This document shows, piece after piece, positions 24,853 to 33,693 of a DNA stretch of 47,038 nucleotides. The stretch lies in NCBI GenBank assembly GCA_002726865.1, contig PBSW01000070.1:1-47038 (forward strand), given 5' to 3'. The DNA is from Candidatus Bathyarchaeota archaeon (GTDB taxonomy: Archaea > Thermoproteota > Bathyarchaeia > TCS64). A program made the translations under genes and the position numbers. The notes below the pieces were generated by a model that ran no database searches, was not told the origin of the DNA, and saw only the letters and a list, made by a program, of their open reading frames with translations. How positions within the stretch are numbered: the stretch's first letter is position 1; each line of letters opens with the position of its first letter.

Positions 24853-26727
24853 TTACAGGTTGATGAAGCCGAGGCCTAGCTTGTTGAGCCTCTCCTTCGT
24901 TGGGATCCCCGTCACCTTGTCCCAGCCACAGATCTCGTAGTAGGAGTCAAGCATCGAGTCTAATTCTTCTTGGGATATGGATTGCCCATGCGTAGGTCCC
25001 CCAATCAAGGGCTCCATGAGTCTGTGGGGGAGCTTGTCGTCATTCCGAGTGACCCCCTCCCTTGCGTTGAAGGCCCTACAGTAGGTGTTAATGCGCTCGC
25101 CAGCATTCATGTACTCGTCCACGGAAAGACCCCAGCCCGTCACCGCGTTGAGGATTTCCACCTGGTGGAGGGGCCTGTAATAGACAGAGCCGAACCAGTA
25201 GATGTTTGAGCAGATCCCCGTGGAGTTGATCATGGCAGTCCAGTCGGAGGTTTTCTTCATAGCGATCACCTTCTTCCTTGACGTGTCTAGACGGTGGAGG
25301 GGCACGCTAATACCGATCTCGGGGGCCATGTTCGGGGACTCTAGGTCCGGGTCGTGCATGCTCTGCATGTGGCAACCCCCCCTGTTGGAGACGGCATACA
25401 TCAGCCCGAGGCCTTTCTTGCCACGGGGCTCGTGCATAGGTAGCTCAAGACGCTTTACCTCCACGGCAAATCTCTCTGATCCCTTTCCGATCTTCTCTGC
25501 GGCTTTAGAAAGCCCCTCGCTGAAGATTGCACCGAAACCTTCCTTGAGAGCGATCTTCTCCACCATCTTGACAGCGGCCTTGGCGTTTCCAAAGGTAAGC
25601 TCCAGACCGTCGGTGTCTTCTGTAGTGATGATGCCAGCCTCAAAGCACTCCATGGCCCAGGCGATGCACACTCCAGCGGAGATGGTGTCCAGACTATAGG
25701 CATTGCAGAGCATATTCATCCTACAAACTGCGTCCAGACGGTCCACGCCCAGCAGAGACCCCAGTGCAGCCACGTTCTCATATTCGGGACCACCGTACTC
25801 TGGTAAGACGGGGGCAAAGGGCCCCTCGGTAACCTCGACCATCCTCTTACAGGCCACCGGGCACCTTGGGCAGGCCTCCCTTCTTTTAAGAATAGTCTCC
25901 GTCATGGTCTGTCCCGAGATAGCCTTGGCGCCATCGAAAACGCCGCTCTGGAAGTTCCGGGTGGGGAGTATCCCGTCGTTATGGAGATCCATGACGAAAC
26001 CCGCCTGACCGTGTTCCCGAAGTACCGTGGTGAACTCGGCCACGAAGGTTTCTTTAACAATGTTGGTCCTCAGCTCCTGGACCTTATCTGGATTCGCGAC
26101 GGCGACCTTTCCAGTGCCTAAAGCGGCTATCGCCTTCAGCTTCTTAGAGCCCATTACCGCCCCTAACCCTGTCCTGCCGGCAGCCCTATGGGCAGTGTGG
26201 GTCACCGCCGAGAAGGCAACCAGGTTCTCAGCAGCAGGGCCCTCCGCCACAACACTTGCGTTTATACCTACCTCTTCCTTTATCAACTTCTCAGTCTCGA
26301 GAGTCCACTTCCCCCAGAGGTGCTCCGCAGGTCTCACCTCGACAACATCATCGTTTATCCATATGTAAACCGGCTTTTTGCTAGTTCCCTCAACCACGAG
26401 GGCATCATACCCGGATTTCTTGAGGCTGTCGGCGAACCATCCAGAGCAGTTCCCTTCCCCCCAGATCCCCGTAAGAGGGGATTTTCCTGCGACGACAAAC
26501 CGGGTGTCCCCTGGGATTCCTGTGGCGTTCAGAGGACCCGTGGAAAAGACGAGCTTATTTTCTGGGCCTAGGGGTTTGATTCCCGGGGAAAGCTCCTTAT
26601 ATAGAAGGTCTATAGCAAAGCCTTTTCCCCCAATGAATTTCTTGGCATAGTCCTCAGAGAAGGAGTCCGTCTTGGAACTCTCGTCGCTGAGGTTAACTCT
26701 GAGGATCCGTCCATTTAGACCGTACAA
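24853..26727 (-). CDS. Aldehyde:ferredoxin oxidoreductase family, tungsten-pterin enzyme (2)
   Basis: Second AOR-family enzyme, about 624 residues from TTG 26727. Visible parts: YGLNGRILRVNLSDES, FIGGKGFAIDLLY, GLGAVMGSKKLKAIAA, cluster motif CPRCPVACKRM, a probable fourth-ligand region STGICSNIYWF, and YCRAFNAREGVTRNDDKLPHRL. The frame is open to ATG 26847, but a TATA box (minus-strand CATTTTATAT at 26761-26770) lies inside that extension and the extra 40 residues do not look like AOR. I therefore place the start at TTG 26727. Unlike the first AOR it has the proline-containing CPxC motif and HMQSMHDPD, which puts it in a different subfamily. A decayed BKACE gene and the MutL pair lie upstream on the same strand. 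Confidence 0.92.
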   Translation of the reverse strand: MYGLNGRILRVNLSDESSKTDSFSEDYAKKFIGGKGFAIDLLYKELSPGIKPLGPENKLVFSTGPLNATGIPGDTRFVVAGKSPLTGIWGEGNCSGWFADSLKKSGYDALVVEGTSKKPVYIWINDDVVEVRPAEHLWGKWTLETEKLIKEEVGINASVVAEGPAAENLVAFSAVTHTAHRAAGRTGLGAVMGSKKLKAIAALGTGKVAVANPDKVQELRTNIVKETFVAEFTTVLREHGQAGFVMDLHNDGILPTRNFQSGVFDGAKAISGQTMTETILKRREACPRCPVACKRMVEVTEGPFAPVLPEYGGPEYENVAALGSLLGVDRLDAVCRMNMLCNAYSLDTISAGVCIAWAMECFEAGIITTEDTDGLELTFGNAKAAVKMVEKIALKEGFGAIFSEGLSKAAEKIGKGSERFAVEVKRLELPMHEPRGKKGLGLMYAVSNRGGCHMQSMHDPDLESPNMAPEIGISVPLHRLDTSRKKVIAMKKTSDWTAMINSTGICSNIYWFGSVYYRPLHQVEILNAVTGWGLSVDEYMNAGERINTYCRAFNAREGVTRNDDKLPHRLMEPLIGGPTHGQSISQEELDSMLDSYYEICGWDKVTGIPTKERLNKLGLGFINL

Positions 26728-26760
26728 ATTCGATTCAATAGATAAGCCTCTCGCGAAAAG

Positions 26761-26770
26761 ATATAAAATG
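26761..26770 (-). promoter_or_regulatory. TATA box for the second AOR gene
   Basis: The minus strand reads CATTTTATAT, about 35 nt before TTG 26727. Its position argues against the longer N-terminus starting at 26847. Confidence 0.5.
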
Positions 26771-26833
26771 TGTCTCTGATTCACTGGAGAGCTGAATTGG
26801 TTCCCAGCATCTTCCGGATTTGATACAATGAGT

Positions 26834-27160
26834 CTATCCTGGAACAAGTTCTTCGGTGAGCCTACCAGTCTTGCAGACTAGATTTATATTGCTTTGTGAG
26901 ATTTTTTCGTTCCCCATGTAGATGCAGTTGTCAAGGCCTATCCTTGCTGGGCCTCCGGTCACGCGAGTTAAAACCTCACTGCACGCGGGGGAATTGATGT
27001 ATTGGTTCTTTGCGTTGAGATGACGATAAATGCTCCCGCCCTTTCAGCATTGACAGTGGAGCCCGCGGTTTCTTTGAAAGAGTAGGGTACGTGGGATTTC
27101 TTTTCGCGGATAGTTTCATCACATATAACTGCAGTAATGACAACTTTCTTTATGGATATA
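26834..27160 (-). pseudogene. Decayed BKACE (beta-keto acid cleavage enzyme, DUF849) gene
   Basis: The minus strand encodes remnants of both ends of a BKACE protein. Near 27150 it reads KKVVITAVICDETIREKK followed by HVPYSFKE and AERAGAFIVI, the usual N-terminal strand and helix. After a frame change, GGPARIGLDNCIYMGNEK and SNINLVCKTGRLTEEL lead to TAG at 26834-26836, the usual C-terminal end. About 100 codons remain of a normal 270-300, and the two parts are in different frames, so most of the barrel is deleted. BKACE enzymes cleave beta-keto acids with acetyl-CoA, for example in lysine fermentation (Kce). The fragment lies between the MutL pair and an AOR gene on the same strand. Identification is from remembered family patterns. 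Confidence 0.68.
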
Positions 27161-27287
27161 GCAATGATGATTCCGGTTTTAAGCTGAGTTTGAGAAGGAT
27201 ACTAAGACTTTCGGTCATCATGAAACGTCTCTCCTGTTTCTTTCGGGAATAGGAGTAGAGAGGAGGAAAAATGGAGGGGCTTCCAAT

Positions 27288-28439
27288 TTACTCTTCAATT
27301 ATCTCGACATTGGCCCTTGGTATTGTAGCCAGGGATCCATCCGCGAGGCGGACGTTTAGGACTCTAACGAAGGACTCTGACTCTAGCTGCTTGAGCTCCA
27401 CGGGTAAATCTATCACCTCTCCAAAAGCCCCGAAAAAGGGCTGCCTGATTATCCTAACCGGAGTTCCTGGTACAATCCCAGATAAGAGCGCCTCCTCTGA
27501 TCCACCTTCATTTTTTCCTTCATGGGGAATTATGATCTCAGGTCGAAGGACACCCGCCCTGATTTGGGTGGCCCCATTAAACGAGGCGACGTAACCATCA
27601 AAACTGCGGAGTAGGTCAAATGTGGTCTGGGACATCATCATTTTTCCGAAACCCTCAGTTACGATGAGCGTGATCCCAAGCTCCTCCTGGCCTGTGATAG
27701 CAACCCCAACCTCCTCTCCTGTGAATAAGGTAAGGTCTTCGTGGAGTACACCTCCACTGACTATACATGAGACTCCGTGTTCCGCTCCTTTTTCAATGGC
27801 CTCGAGGGTAACAAGGGAGCCCCCGACAAGTATTTTGTCTCTATCTTCAGAAGTTATGGCGTCTCCGTCGAGGACATCTGTGGGTGATCCAACAGCGATC
27901 TTAATTGTCCCATGGCCCTCCCCTCCGATCCCAAAGATGCCTTGGATGAAAGCCGCGTTGGTCTCGATGACAGCTCCTTCGTTGGGCATAACCTTCACAA
28001 CTTTGCCTGGTATGTAAGCGTCCACCTCGATGGGGATGGGAGCGCCTCTCATGATCAGCTGACCACTGATTTCAGAGATTGACTCAATAGTACCTGTGGA
28101 GGGGGAAACGATCTTCTTGTTGATAAGGCCAAAGAATGCAGAGTAGGAGGCGATGGTCTCACCTTCCTTGACAGTGTCTCCCACATGCTTCAACATATAA
28201 CGGGGAAGAACCTCCGGCTCAACGTTGAGGAGCCTGGAAGCCTTTACGATTTCTGGGTTCCCACTCAACTCCGTCTTGGCGACGATCGCTTCATAGTTGA
28301 TGGAGTCTCCCTCATTCACAAAGACTTTACCATGGATCGGGAGCCTCCGGGTCTTTTTTACCGCCTCAAAGCGTTTTACTTTGAGTCCCGGGGTATATGC
28401 ATGTGCTTCTTTTGGGATTTTGTTCTTTTCGTCGGTCAT
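27288..28439 (-). CDS. Unassigned protein with barrel-sandwich-like and KOW-like ends, partner of MutL-like protein
   Basis: I cannot name this 383-residue protein. Roughly residues 30-160 contain repeated short beta segments (VNEGDSINYEAIVA, HVGDTVKEGETIASY, SPSTGTIESI, VMPNEGAVIETNA) like the barrel-sandwich hybrids of lipoyl domains or RnfC. The middle is rich in Gly and small residues (GEEVGVAITGQEELGITLIVTEGFGKMMM). The last 65 residues (GTPVRIIRQPFFGAFGEVIDLP to IPRANVEIIEE) look like a KOW/NusG-type barrel. It starts one nucleotide after the MutL-like stop, so the pair is tightly coupled. A role in assembling or reactivating a cofactor enzyme together with MutL is inference. Confidence 0.8.
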   Translation of the reverse strand: MTDEKNKIPKEAHAYTPGLKVKRFEAVKKTRRLPIHGKVFVNEGDSINYEAIVAKTELSGNPEIVKASRLLNVEPEVLPRYMLKHVGDTVKEGETIASYSAFFGLINKKIVSPSTGTIESISEISGQLIMRGAPIPIEVDAYIPGKVVKVMPNEGAVIETNAAFIQGIFGIGGEGHGTIKIAVGSPTDVLDGDAITSEDRDKILVGGSLVTLEAIEKGAEHGVSCIVSGGVLHEDLTLFTGEEVGVAITGQEELGITLIVTEGFGKMMMSQTTFDLLRSFDGYVASFNGATQIRAGVLRPEIIIPHEGKNEGGSEEALLSGIVPGTPVRIIRQPFFGAFGEVIDLPVELKQLESESFVRVLNVRLADGSLATIPRANVEIIEE

Positions 28440-28440
28440 C

Positions 28441-30279
28441 TCAAATTAGCTCCCTAAGCCTCTCCTCTGGGTAAAGACCCAGAGAAGTAAACCATTTAAT
28501 CAAGAGCTCTTTCCTCTGCACGTCATCTTCAGGAAGATGCAATGGTCTTCCCCTAGCGTCAAGAAGAACCCCGGCAACACCACCCATGATGGTCCGCTCC
28601 ACTGCGGTTCCGGGTCCATCGCCCATATCGAACAGCTTTGCGGGGGTGATGATGGCCTTCGCTTCCTGTCCCTCGGCTAGGGGTATCAGCTTTACCTCGC
28701 CGAAATCTAGCTCCATTATTAGGCTCTCGCCTCCGGACAGGGTCATCTCAACCTTCAGAACTGGCTCACCAAGTTCGGCGGTCCCTGCGGGGGCAATGCA
28801 TGTCCCAAGGCGGACTAGGCAATCTTTGTCGAATATGTTCCATGCTGCCTCTTTATGGATAGTGCTGGCTAATACCCCTAAGTGGGGCATCATGAAGACA
28901 CTGTCCTGGAACATGCGGGTGATACCTTCGGGCTGCCAGGCATCGGTGAGGATGAGCATACTCTGGATCCTCCTAGGGGCGTGGCTCAGGAGACCTCCTG
29001 TGCCGGCGAGGATGTCAATGGCCATCATCTTGACGTAAGTATCCTCCACCTCCTGGTTGAACATATCCGCGATGCTCCGTTCGAGCTGTACCCCTTTCAG
29101 TCTGGTAGCAATGGTCCTATGGTGGACCAGCCCCAGCCGGAGGGCCTCCCGGGCCACGGAATGCTCGACTATTAGGTCCTCCAGAGTCTGTGGGATAGTG
29201 GTGGGACGAATCATCTTATTCATGAGCCGACTAGAGACCTCCTCTTTATCGAGGCTAAAGGGGATCCACCTCATGATCTTGTCGATCCCAGCCTCCTTCA
29301 TCACATTGGTGACGCTATAACTCATGCCCAAGTTTGCAGAGACGCTCCTCACAAAACGTCCCTCCACTACTGAGTAAACGTTGGTGGTAGCACCACCGAG
29401 ACCTACTCCAAGCACGTTTTGCTTATACGTATCTGCTATTAGCTGCATGGCTATCCCCTCTCCAGCCGGGGTGGGCATGATATCAACATCTGTCCACTCC
29501 ATTAGTTTGGTATAGCCAGGTGCGTGGCTCATTACGTGCTCCATAAAAAGCTCATGGACCGCACGCCTAGCCGGCTCCGTATTTTCCACCTCTAAGACAG
29601 GTCTGATATTGTCTACCATGTCTAGGGCAAAGTCCTTCCCCATCAGCTTTTCGATCTGGGTCCTTAGAGCCTTGTTCCCTGCGTAGACGATGGGGAGTTC
29701 GTAGCCGATGCCGAGGCGTGGCTTAGGCTCCGAGGCCTTTATAAGCTCAGCTATCTCCATGACATGACCCGACGCGCCCCCGTCAGTACCCCCAGCGAGG
29801 AGGATCATGTCTGGCCTGAGGTTCCTGATTCTCTGGATCTTTTGGTAGGGCATACGACCGTCGTCCCTAGCAATGACGTCCATCACGATGGCGCCTGCGC
29901 CCAAGGCTGCCCTATTTGCGCTTTCTGCTGACATCGACTGGATTAAACCACCCACCATCATCTGAAGGCCTCCCCCAGCGCTGCTAGTTGTGCAATAGAG
30001 ATCTACCCCTACGTTCCTATCAGAGGGTACCACAATGCCTTTCCCATCCGGGGCAAGAATTCTGTGACCAGTGAGTTCCTCTATCTCCCGAACTGCGTTC
30101 TGGACTCCCATGGTTACGTCTTCGTATGGGGTCTCCACAGTGGTAGGGGCCTCGCCAGCCACGAGGAATCGCCAATTACCATCTTTTTTATGAAAGAGCC
30201 GAGCTTTAGTAGTAGTACTTCCAACGTCGGTTGCCAGGATGTATTGCATCTCATCTAGGGGTTTTCTGAGTGCAGCCAT
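28441..30279 (-). CDS. MutL-like ASKHA ATPase (glutamate mutase L family)
   Basis: ATPase of the sugar kinase/Hsp70/actin superfamily, in the MutL/GlmL family known beside adenosylcobalamin aminomutases and carbon-skeleton mutases. The phosphate-1 loop is ATDVGSTTTKARLF (about residues 16-29), the middle has LLAGGTDGGASGH, and GVGLGGATTNVYSV is the phosphate-2-like block. It is probably a reactivator or chaperone of a mutase; no mutase gene is present here. ATG 30279 gives MAALRKPLDE before the core; ATG 30249 (MQYILATDVG) is an equally good start. A TTTAAA about 33 nt upstream suggests near-leaderless transcription. Length 612 matches the family. Confidence 0.87.
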   Translation of the reverse strand: MAALRKPLDEMQYILATDVGSTTTKARLFHKKDGNWRFLVAGEAPTTVETPYEDVTMGVQNAVREIEELTGHRILAPDGKGIVVPSDRNVGVDLYCTTSSAGGGLQMMVGGLIQSMSAESANRAALGAGAIVMDVIARDDGRMPYQKIQRIRNLRPDMILLAGGTDGGASGHVMEIAELIKASEPKPRLGIGYELPIVYAGNKALRTQIEKLMGKDFALDMVDNIRPVLEVENTEPARRAVHELFMEHVMSHAPGYTKLMEWTDVDIMPTPAGEGIAMQLIADTYKQNVLGVGLGGATTNVYSVVEGRFVRSVSANLGMSYSVTNVMKEAGIDKIMRWIPFSLDKEEVSSRLMNKMIRPTTIPQTLEDLIVEHSVAREALRLGLVHHRTIATRLKGVQLERSIADMFNQEVEDTYVKMMAIDILAGTGGLLSHAPRRIQSMLILTDAWQPEGITRMFQDSVFMMPHLGVLASTIHKEAAWNIFDKDCLVRLGTCIAPAGTAELGEPVLKVEMTLSGGESLIMELDFGEVKLIPLAEGQEAKAIITPAKLFDMGDGPGTAVERTIMGGVAGVLLDARGRPLHLPEDDVQRKELLIKWFTSLGLYPEERLRELI

Positions 30280-30630
30280 TATGATACCAGATTTTGGTGA
30301 GGATCAGTTGTTTTAAACTTTTCTAGGCTCAAAGAAGAAGGCTAGGTTTGACCCGTCGCCATATATAATTGGTAAAGCAGTTAGGTTAGGGTTTTTTTGG
30401 AGTCGCGCATTTGTAATTTCCTACAGATTCACCCTCAAGGTGTTTGTATTCTATACCACTTGACTTCCCCGAACACACGACCGCGCGTATTACCTCCAAA
30501 ATTTCCGAGAGCACGGTTATTATTACATATTTTACGTAAGACCAAAAAAAATCAACTTCCCTTTTTCATTGAAGAATATGCTTATTAACTCCAGCACCAA
30601 ACCCAAAACCCGAACAAAAGGCAACTCAAA
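30280..30630. other. Divergent intergenic region
   Basis: No coding sequence seen. It holds the promoter of the MutL-like gene on the left and of the RNase P operon on the right, plus a CGCGCG motif near 30483. Confidence 0.45.
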
Positions 30631-30936
30631 ATGGCCAAACAAAATGCCAAGATCGCTTTAGAAAGGATACACATTCTCTTCCAGCAAGCGGAATCCAAAT
30701 TCTCCATCTATCCCCAGCAAGCCCAGCGTCACGTTGACCTCGCCCGCAAGATCGCCCAGAGAAGCCGAATACATCTTCCACCTTACCTCCGCCGCCAGGT
30801 CTGCCGGAAATGTGACACATATCTCGTCCCCGGTTCTACCTGCCGCACCAGGATACGCCAGCGTCGAGAGCCACATGTGGCCACCACCTGCCTTAAGTGT
30901 GGCAACATCTATCGCTTCCCCCTCAAGGAGAGATAG
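30631..30936 (+). CDS. rnp4: RNase P protein component 4 (Rpp21/Rpr2)
   Basis: Protein subunit of archaeal RNase P, which matures tRNA 5' ends. The 101-residue length is typical. An N-terminal helical, basic part (AKIALERIHILFQQAES, QRHVDLARKIAQRSRIHLP) is followed by a zinc ribbon with CRKCDTYLVPGSTCRTR and TTCLKCGNIYRFP, a near-signature of this family. The dph5 start comes 2 nt after its stop, and rnp4, dph5-DUF357 and ribL form a compact archaeal operon. The last codons provide the AAGGAG site (30925-30930) for dph5. Confidence 0.94.
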   Translation: MAKQNAKIALERIHILFQQAESKFSIYPQQAQRHVDLARKIAQRSRIHLPPYLRRQVCRKCDTYLVPGSTCRTRIRQRREPHVATTCLKCGNIYRFPLKER

Positions 30937-30938
30937 AA

Positions 30939-31976
30939 TTAACCCTCACCCTTATCAGCATCGGTCTCACCGACCACACTGACCTGAGCCAGCGGGCCCT
31001 CCAGGCAGCACGGGGCTGTGATATACTCTACGCCGAATTATACACCATGATCCTAGACACTAACATAGATCTGCTCTCTGAGGCCATTGGTAAAAAGGTG
31101 ATTGAGCTCCCCCGAGGCCGGATGGAGGATAGTTCTTATACTCTCATCGAGGAGGCTAGGCAAGGTGACATAGGAGTGTTAGTTGGGGGGGACGCCCTTA
31201 CTGCCACTACCCATGTCAGCCTTATCCTCGAGGCTACCCATGAAGGTATCCCCACTAGGGTTGTTCACGGCTCATCTATTATCACTGCGGTAGCCGAGGC
31301 AGGGCTTAGCCCCTACAAGTTCGGGCGTACAGTTACCCTTCCACTCCCAAATAAGGCTCCCCCGGATACAGTCCTTACTACTCTTCGGGAAAACCGAGAG
31401 TACGGCCTCCACACTCTTATCCTCCTGGACCTGGACACGGTGAACAAAAAAGCCCACACCATCAAAGGGGCTATCAAGATCCTTCTGAACGCCGACCAGC
31501 CAGAGACCTACAGGGGTGAAACTCTTACCGTTGGCATTGCCCGCCTCGGGTGGACAGACCAGGAGATCAAGGCCGATTTCGCCAAGGCCTTCGCCGGGCA
31601 CGACCTCAAGAAGCCCCCCCATGCGCTCATTATCCCGGGGAGGCTCCACTTCCACGAGATAGAAGCATTGAGGACCCTCGCGGCCTGCCCTGAAAAAGCC
31701 CTAGAACTGCACAACCCAGTCGGGGAGTTAGACCGGCTCATCAAAAAGTACTCGGAGAGCTGCAGGAGGGTCATCCAGGAGTTCAACACTGAAGATCTCC
31801 CTAGATCTGTTACCCTCGAAAGGGTAAAGGCTTTAACATTACACGCGGCCAACTACCTCGACGACGGGGAGTATTACCAAGCGGAGCGGAAGGCAACGGC
31901 CCTAGCCTCGGTAAGCTACGCAGAGGGAATACTAGACACCCTCAGACTCCTAGGTCTCGTTGAATTCAAGTGGTAA
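30939..31976 (+). CDS. dph5: Diphthine synthase fused to DUF357, apparent TTA start
   Basis: SAM-dependent methyltransferase that makes diphthine on elongation factor 2. The first 260 residues show the Dph5 pattern: LISIGLTDHTDLSQRALQAA, AELYTMIL, VLVGGDALTATTHVSL, VVHGSSIITAVAEAGL, YKFGRTVTLP, and ALIIPGRLHFHEIEAL. The last 80 residues (VIQEFNTEDLPRSVTLERV to LDTLRLLGLVEF) look like DUF357 (PF04010), usually a separate gene, so this is a fusion. Homology and the AAGGAG site put the start at 30939, where the codon is TTA, 2 nt after the rnp4 stop. The nearest normal start is GTG 30897, 40 nt inside rnp4. Confidence 0.9.
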   Translation, partial: LTLTLISIGLTDHTDLSQRALQAARGCDILYAELYTMILDTNIDLLSEAIGKKVIELPRGRMEDSSYTLIEEARQGDIGVLVGGDALTATTHVSLILEATHEGIPTRVVHGSSIITAVAEAGLSPYKFGRTVTLPLPNKAPPDTVLTTLRENREYGLHTLILLDLDTVNKKAHTIKGAIKILLNADQPETYRGETLTVGIARLGWTDQEIKADFAKAFAGHDLKKPPHALIIPGRLHFHEIEALRTLAACPEKALELHNPVGELDRLIKKYSESCRRVIQEFNTEDLPRSVTLERVKALTLHAANYLDDGEYYQAERKATALASVSYAEGILDTLRLLGLVEFKW

Positions 31977-31978
31977 AA

Positions 31979-32425
31979 ATGAAGACGGTCCTCACCTCTG
32001 GAGCCTTCGACCTTATACACTACGGCCATATCCGCCTCCTGGAGGAGGCGAAACGCCTCGGGGGTCCCGACGCCAAGCTTGTGGTCATTGTGGCCAGGGA
32101 CGAGACCATCCGGAGGCTCAAAGGGCACCCCCCTGTAATCCCAGAGGACCAGAGAAGGGCGGTCGTGGAGGCTCTCAAAGTGGTAGACAAGGTTCTCTTG
32201 GGGTTCAGAGAGCTAGATATGGCCGCCGTCATCGATAGAGTCAAACCTGACGTCATCGCCGTTGGCTATGATCAGGATGGCATTGAAGCAATGGCAAGGG
32301 AGGCCATCGAGAAACGGGGGCTCAAGGTCGAGGTCAAACGCATAAGTAGGTTCGCGCGAGATGACCTGGACAGCAGCTCCAAGATCAAGAGGAAGGTCGT
32401 TCAGGACCGCTTTGCATCTTTCTGA
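31979..32425 (+). CDS. ribL: RibL-type FAD synthase (cytidylyltransferase fold)
   Basis: Predicted to adenylylate FMN to FAD. SGAFDLIHYGHIRLLEEAKRLGG carries the HxGH nucleotidyltransferase motif near the N-terminus, RDETIRRLKGHPPVIPEDQR the following substrate loop, and SKIKRKVV the C-terminal motif. Length about 148. The family also includes glycerol-3-phosphate cytidylyltransferase-like enzymes; position after dph5 in an archaeal block favours RibL. ATG 31979 is 2 nt after the dph5 stop and starts the conserved fold (MKTVLTSGAFD). An in-frame GTG at 31970 that overlaps dph5 is possible. Confidence 0.82.
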   Translation: MKTVLTSGAFDLIHYGHIRLLEEAKRLGGPDAKLVVIVARDETIRRLKGHPPVIPEDQRRAVVEALKVVDKVLLGFRELDMAAVIDRVKPDVIAVGYDQDGIEAMAREAIEKRGLKVEVKRISRFARDDLDSSSKIKRKVVQDRFASF

Positions 32426-32564
32426 GCCAACCTTGATAAGGGCGATCCTAATGGATTTTTGTTATTGTCAAAAGCGTCTTGTTCACCAATCAAGGGTACA
32501 ATAGCATCACTTCGCTGGTTAATTGGCACATTTAATCTATTATTTCGGGCATTCGCGAAGCTCT

Positions 32565-33176
32565 TCACAACATGAAGGCGTTGAATATCCGCTGGATGAG
32601 TTGTTCTCTGTTTCGAGGTATATCAATGAGGGGGACCCCTTTATCCAATTTGAGATCAGTTCCATTTGCTACTGGCCCAGAAATAGCAAGTAAAGGGCTT
32701 TTGACGTTCTCCAAAACTTTTTGAAGAGACTTTTCATCTTTAGCGACAACGATTTTCTGAATCCTCTCATTGCCGGAGACCTCTGATCGGAAGCCCTCAA
32801 GAATCAGCAGGTCTAGGTTATCCTCCCTGACGGAGTTGAGGGCACTCCCTAGATCATTATCATGCGGAGAGAGCCGATGCCGGATCTTTACCATCTCATT
32901 GGGGGAAACGCATATGACCACCCTTGCCCCGGCTTTCGAATGCCTCCAGGTATCCTTTCCCTCCGTATCAATTGTGAATCCGTGGTGGTGTACATGTTTA
33001 ACTGTGCCAACCCTAAGCCCCCTATCAGTCAAATTTTTTACGATGCACTCAATAAGCGTCGTCTTCCCAGAGCCACTAGTGCCGATTACAGCAAGAATTG
33101 GGACGAACTCCCTCTTAGCGGAATTACAATTCTTGGATAGATCCATGGGTATTGTCACCCCAATCATAGGAAACAT
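32565..33176 (-). CDS. mobB: Molybdopterin-guanine dinucleotide synthesis adapter MobB
   Basis: P-loop GTPase adapter for MobA in attaching GMP to molybdopterin. The Walker A motif GTSGSGKTTLIE lies near residue 33. GLRVGTVKHVHHHGFTIDTEGKDTWRHSKAGA is the classic MobB core, and DLLILEGFR the Walker B region. The 203-residue length includes about 25 N-terminal residues before the core; ATG codons further inside (for example MIGVT or MDLSKN) may be the true start. It lies in a leftward set with a 113-aa ORF, MobA and TatA, so it belongs to molybdenum or tungsten cofactor maturation. No MGD enzyme is in the window. Confidence 0.9.
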   Translation of the reverse strand: MFPMIGVTIPMDLSKNCNSAKREFVPILAVIGTSGSGKTTLIECIVKNLTDRGLRVGTVKHVHHHGFTIDTEGKDTWRHSKAGARVVICVSPNEMVKIRHRLSPHDNDLGSALNSVREDNLDLLILEGFRSEVSGNERIQKIVVAKDEKSLQKVLENVKSPLLAISGPVANGTDLKLDKGVPLIDIPRNREQLIQRIFNAFML

Positions 33177-33505
33177 CTAGTTAAGTCCTTGAGGTCCATA
33201 GCTTGCATGCTCTCAGAGACTATGCGGGGAAGGCCCCCCATCAGCATACCAATGTGGAGGCGGTAAATAATAGAAAAAGCTACGGTAAGAAATTGCAAAC
33301 AGATATCCTTCCTCTCCGTTCTGACGATGGCTTTTCTTGCGAGATTAGTCGCAGCGTTGGTCAAGATGATGCGGTTCATGAACAGGGGGAATGATCTAAA
33401 GAGAACTACTAACCTATTTTTTAGGTCCAGAGTCCTACAAATACTTTCATGATCCCGAGAATAAAATAGCTGCCCCAGTTCTGGCTCTGAAAGGGTAATG
33501 GACAT
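33164..33505 (-). CDS. Doubtful ORF between mobA and mobB
   Basis: A 113-residue frame on the same strand, overlapping the annotated mobB start by 13 nt. It has no recognised domain; a moderately hydrophobic stretch (FLTVAFSIIYRLHIGMLMGGL) could be one membrane-like helix. Codon use is not clearly different from random, and it may be non-coding spacer of a continuous transcript. Kept because it fills a 190-340-nt gap in a compact cluster. Confidence 0.3.
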   Translation of the reverse strand: MSITLSEPELGQLFYSRDHESICRTLDLKNRLVVLFRSFPLFMNRIILTNAATNLARKAIVRTERKDICLQFLTVAFSIIYRLHIGMLMGGLPRIVSESMQAMDLKDLTRCFL

Positions 33506-33693
33506 AGTTCTACATTAAATCCGGGTACATTGGGACTGCTAAAACAAACGCGGAGAAGAACTTTTCACACTCGCTCACACTCAGCTATAAATCCCCAATC
33601 ACCATAGCGTAGATGAACCGACTTGAACCAACAAGATCTCGGAGGAGATAAGATAATTCTTCAAAAGAGTTTAGGCAATAGACAGAAACAGGA

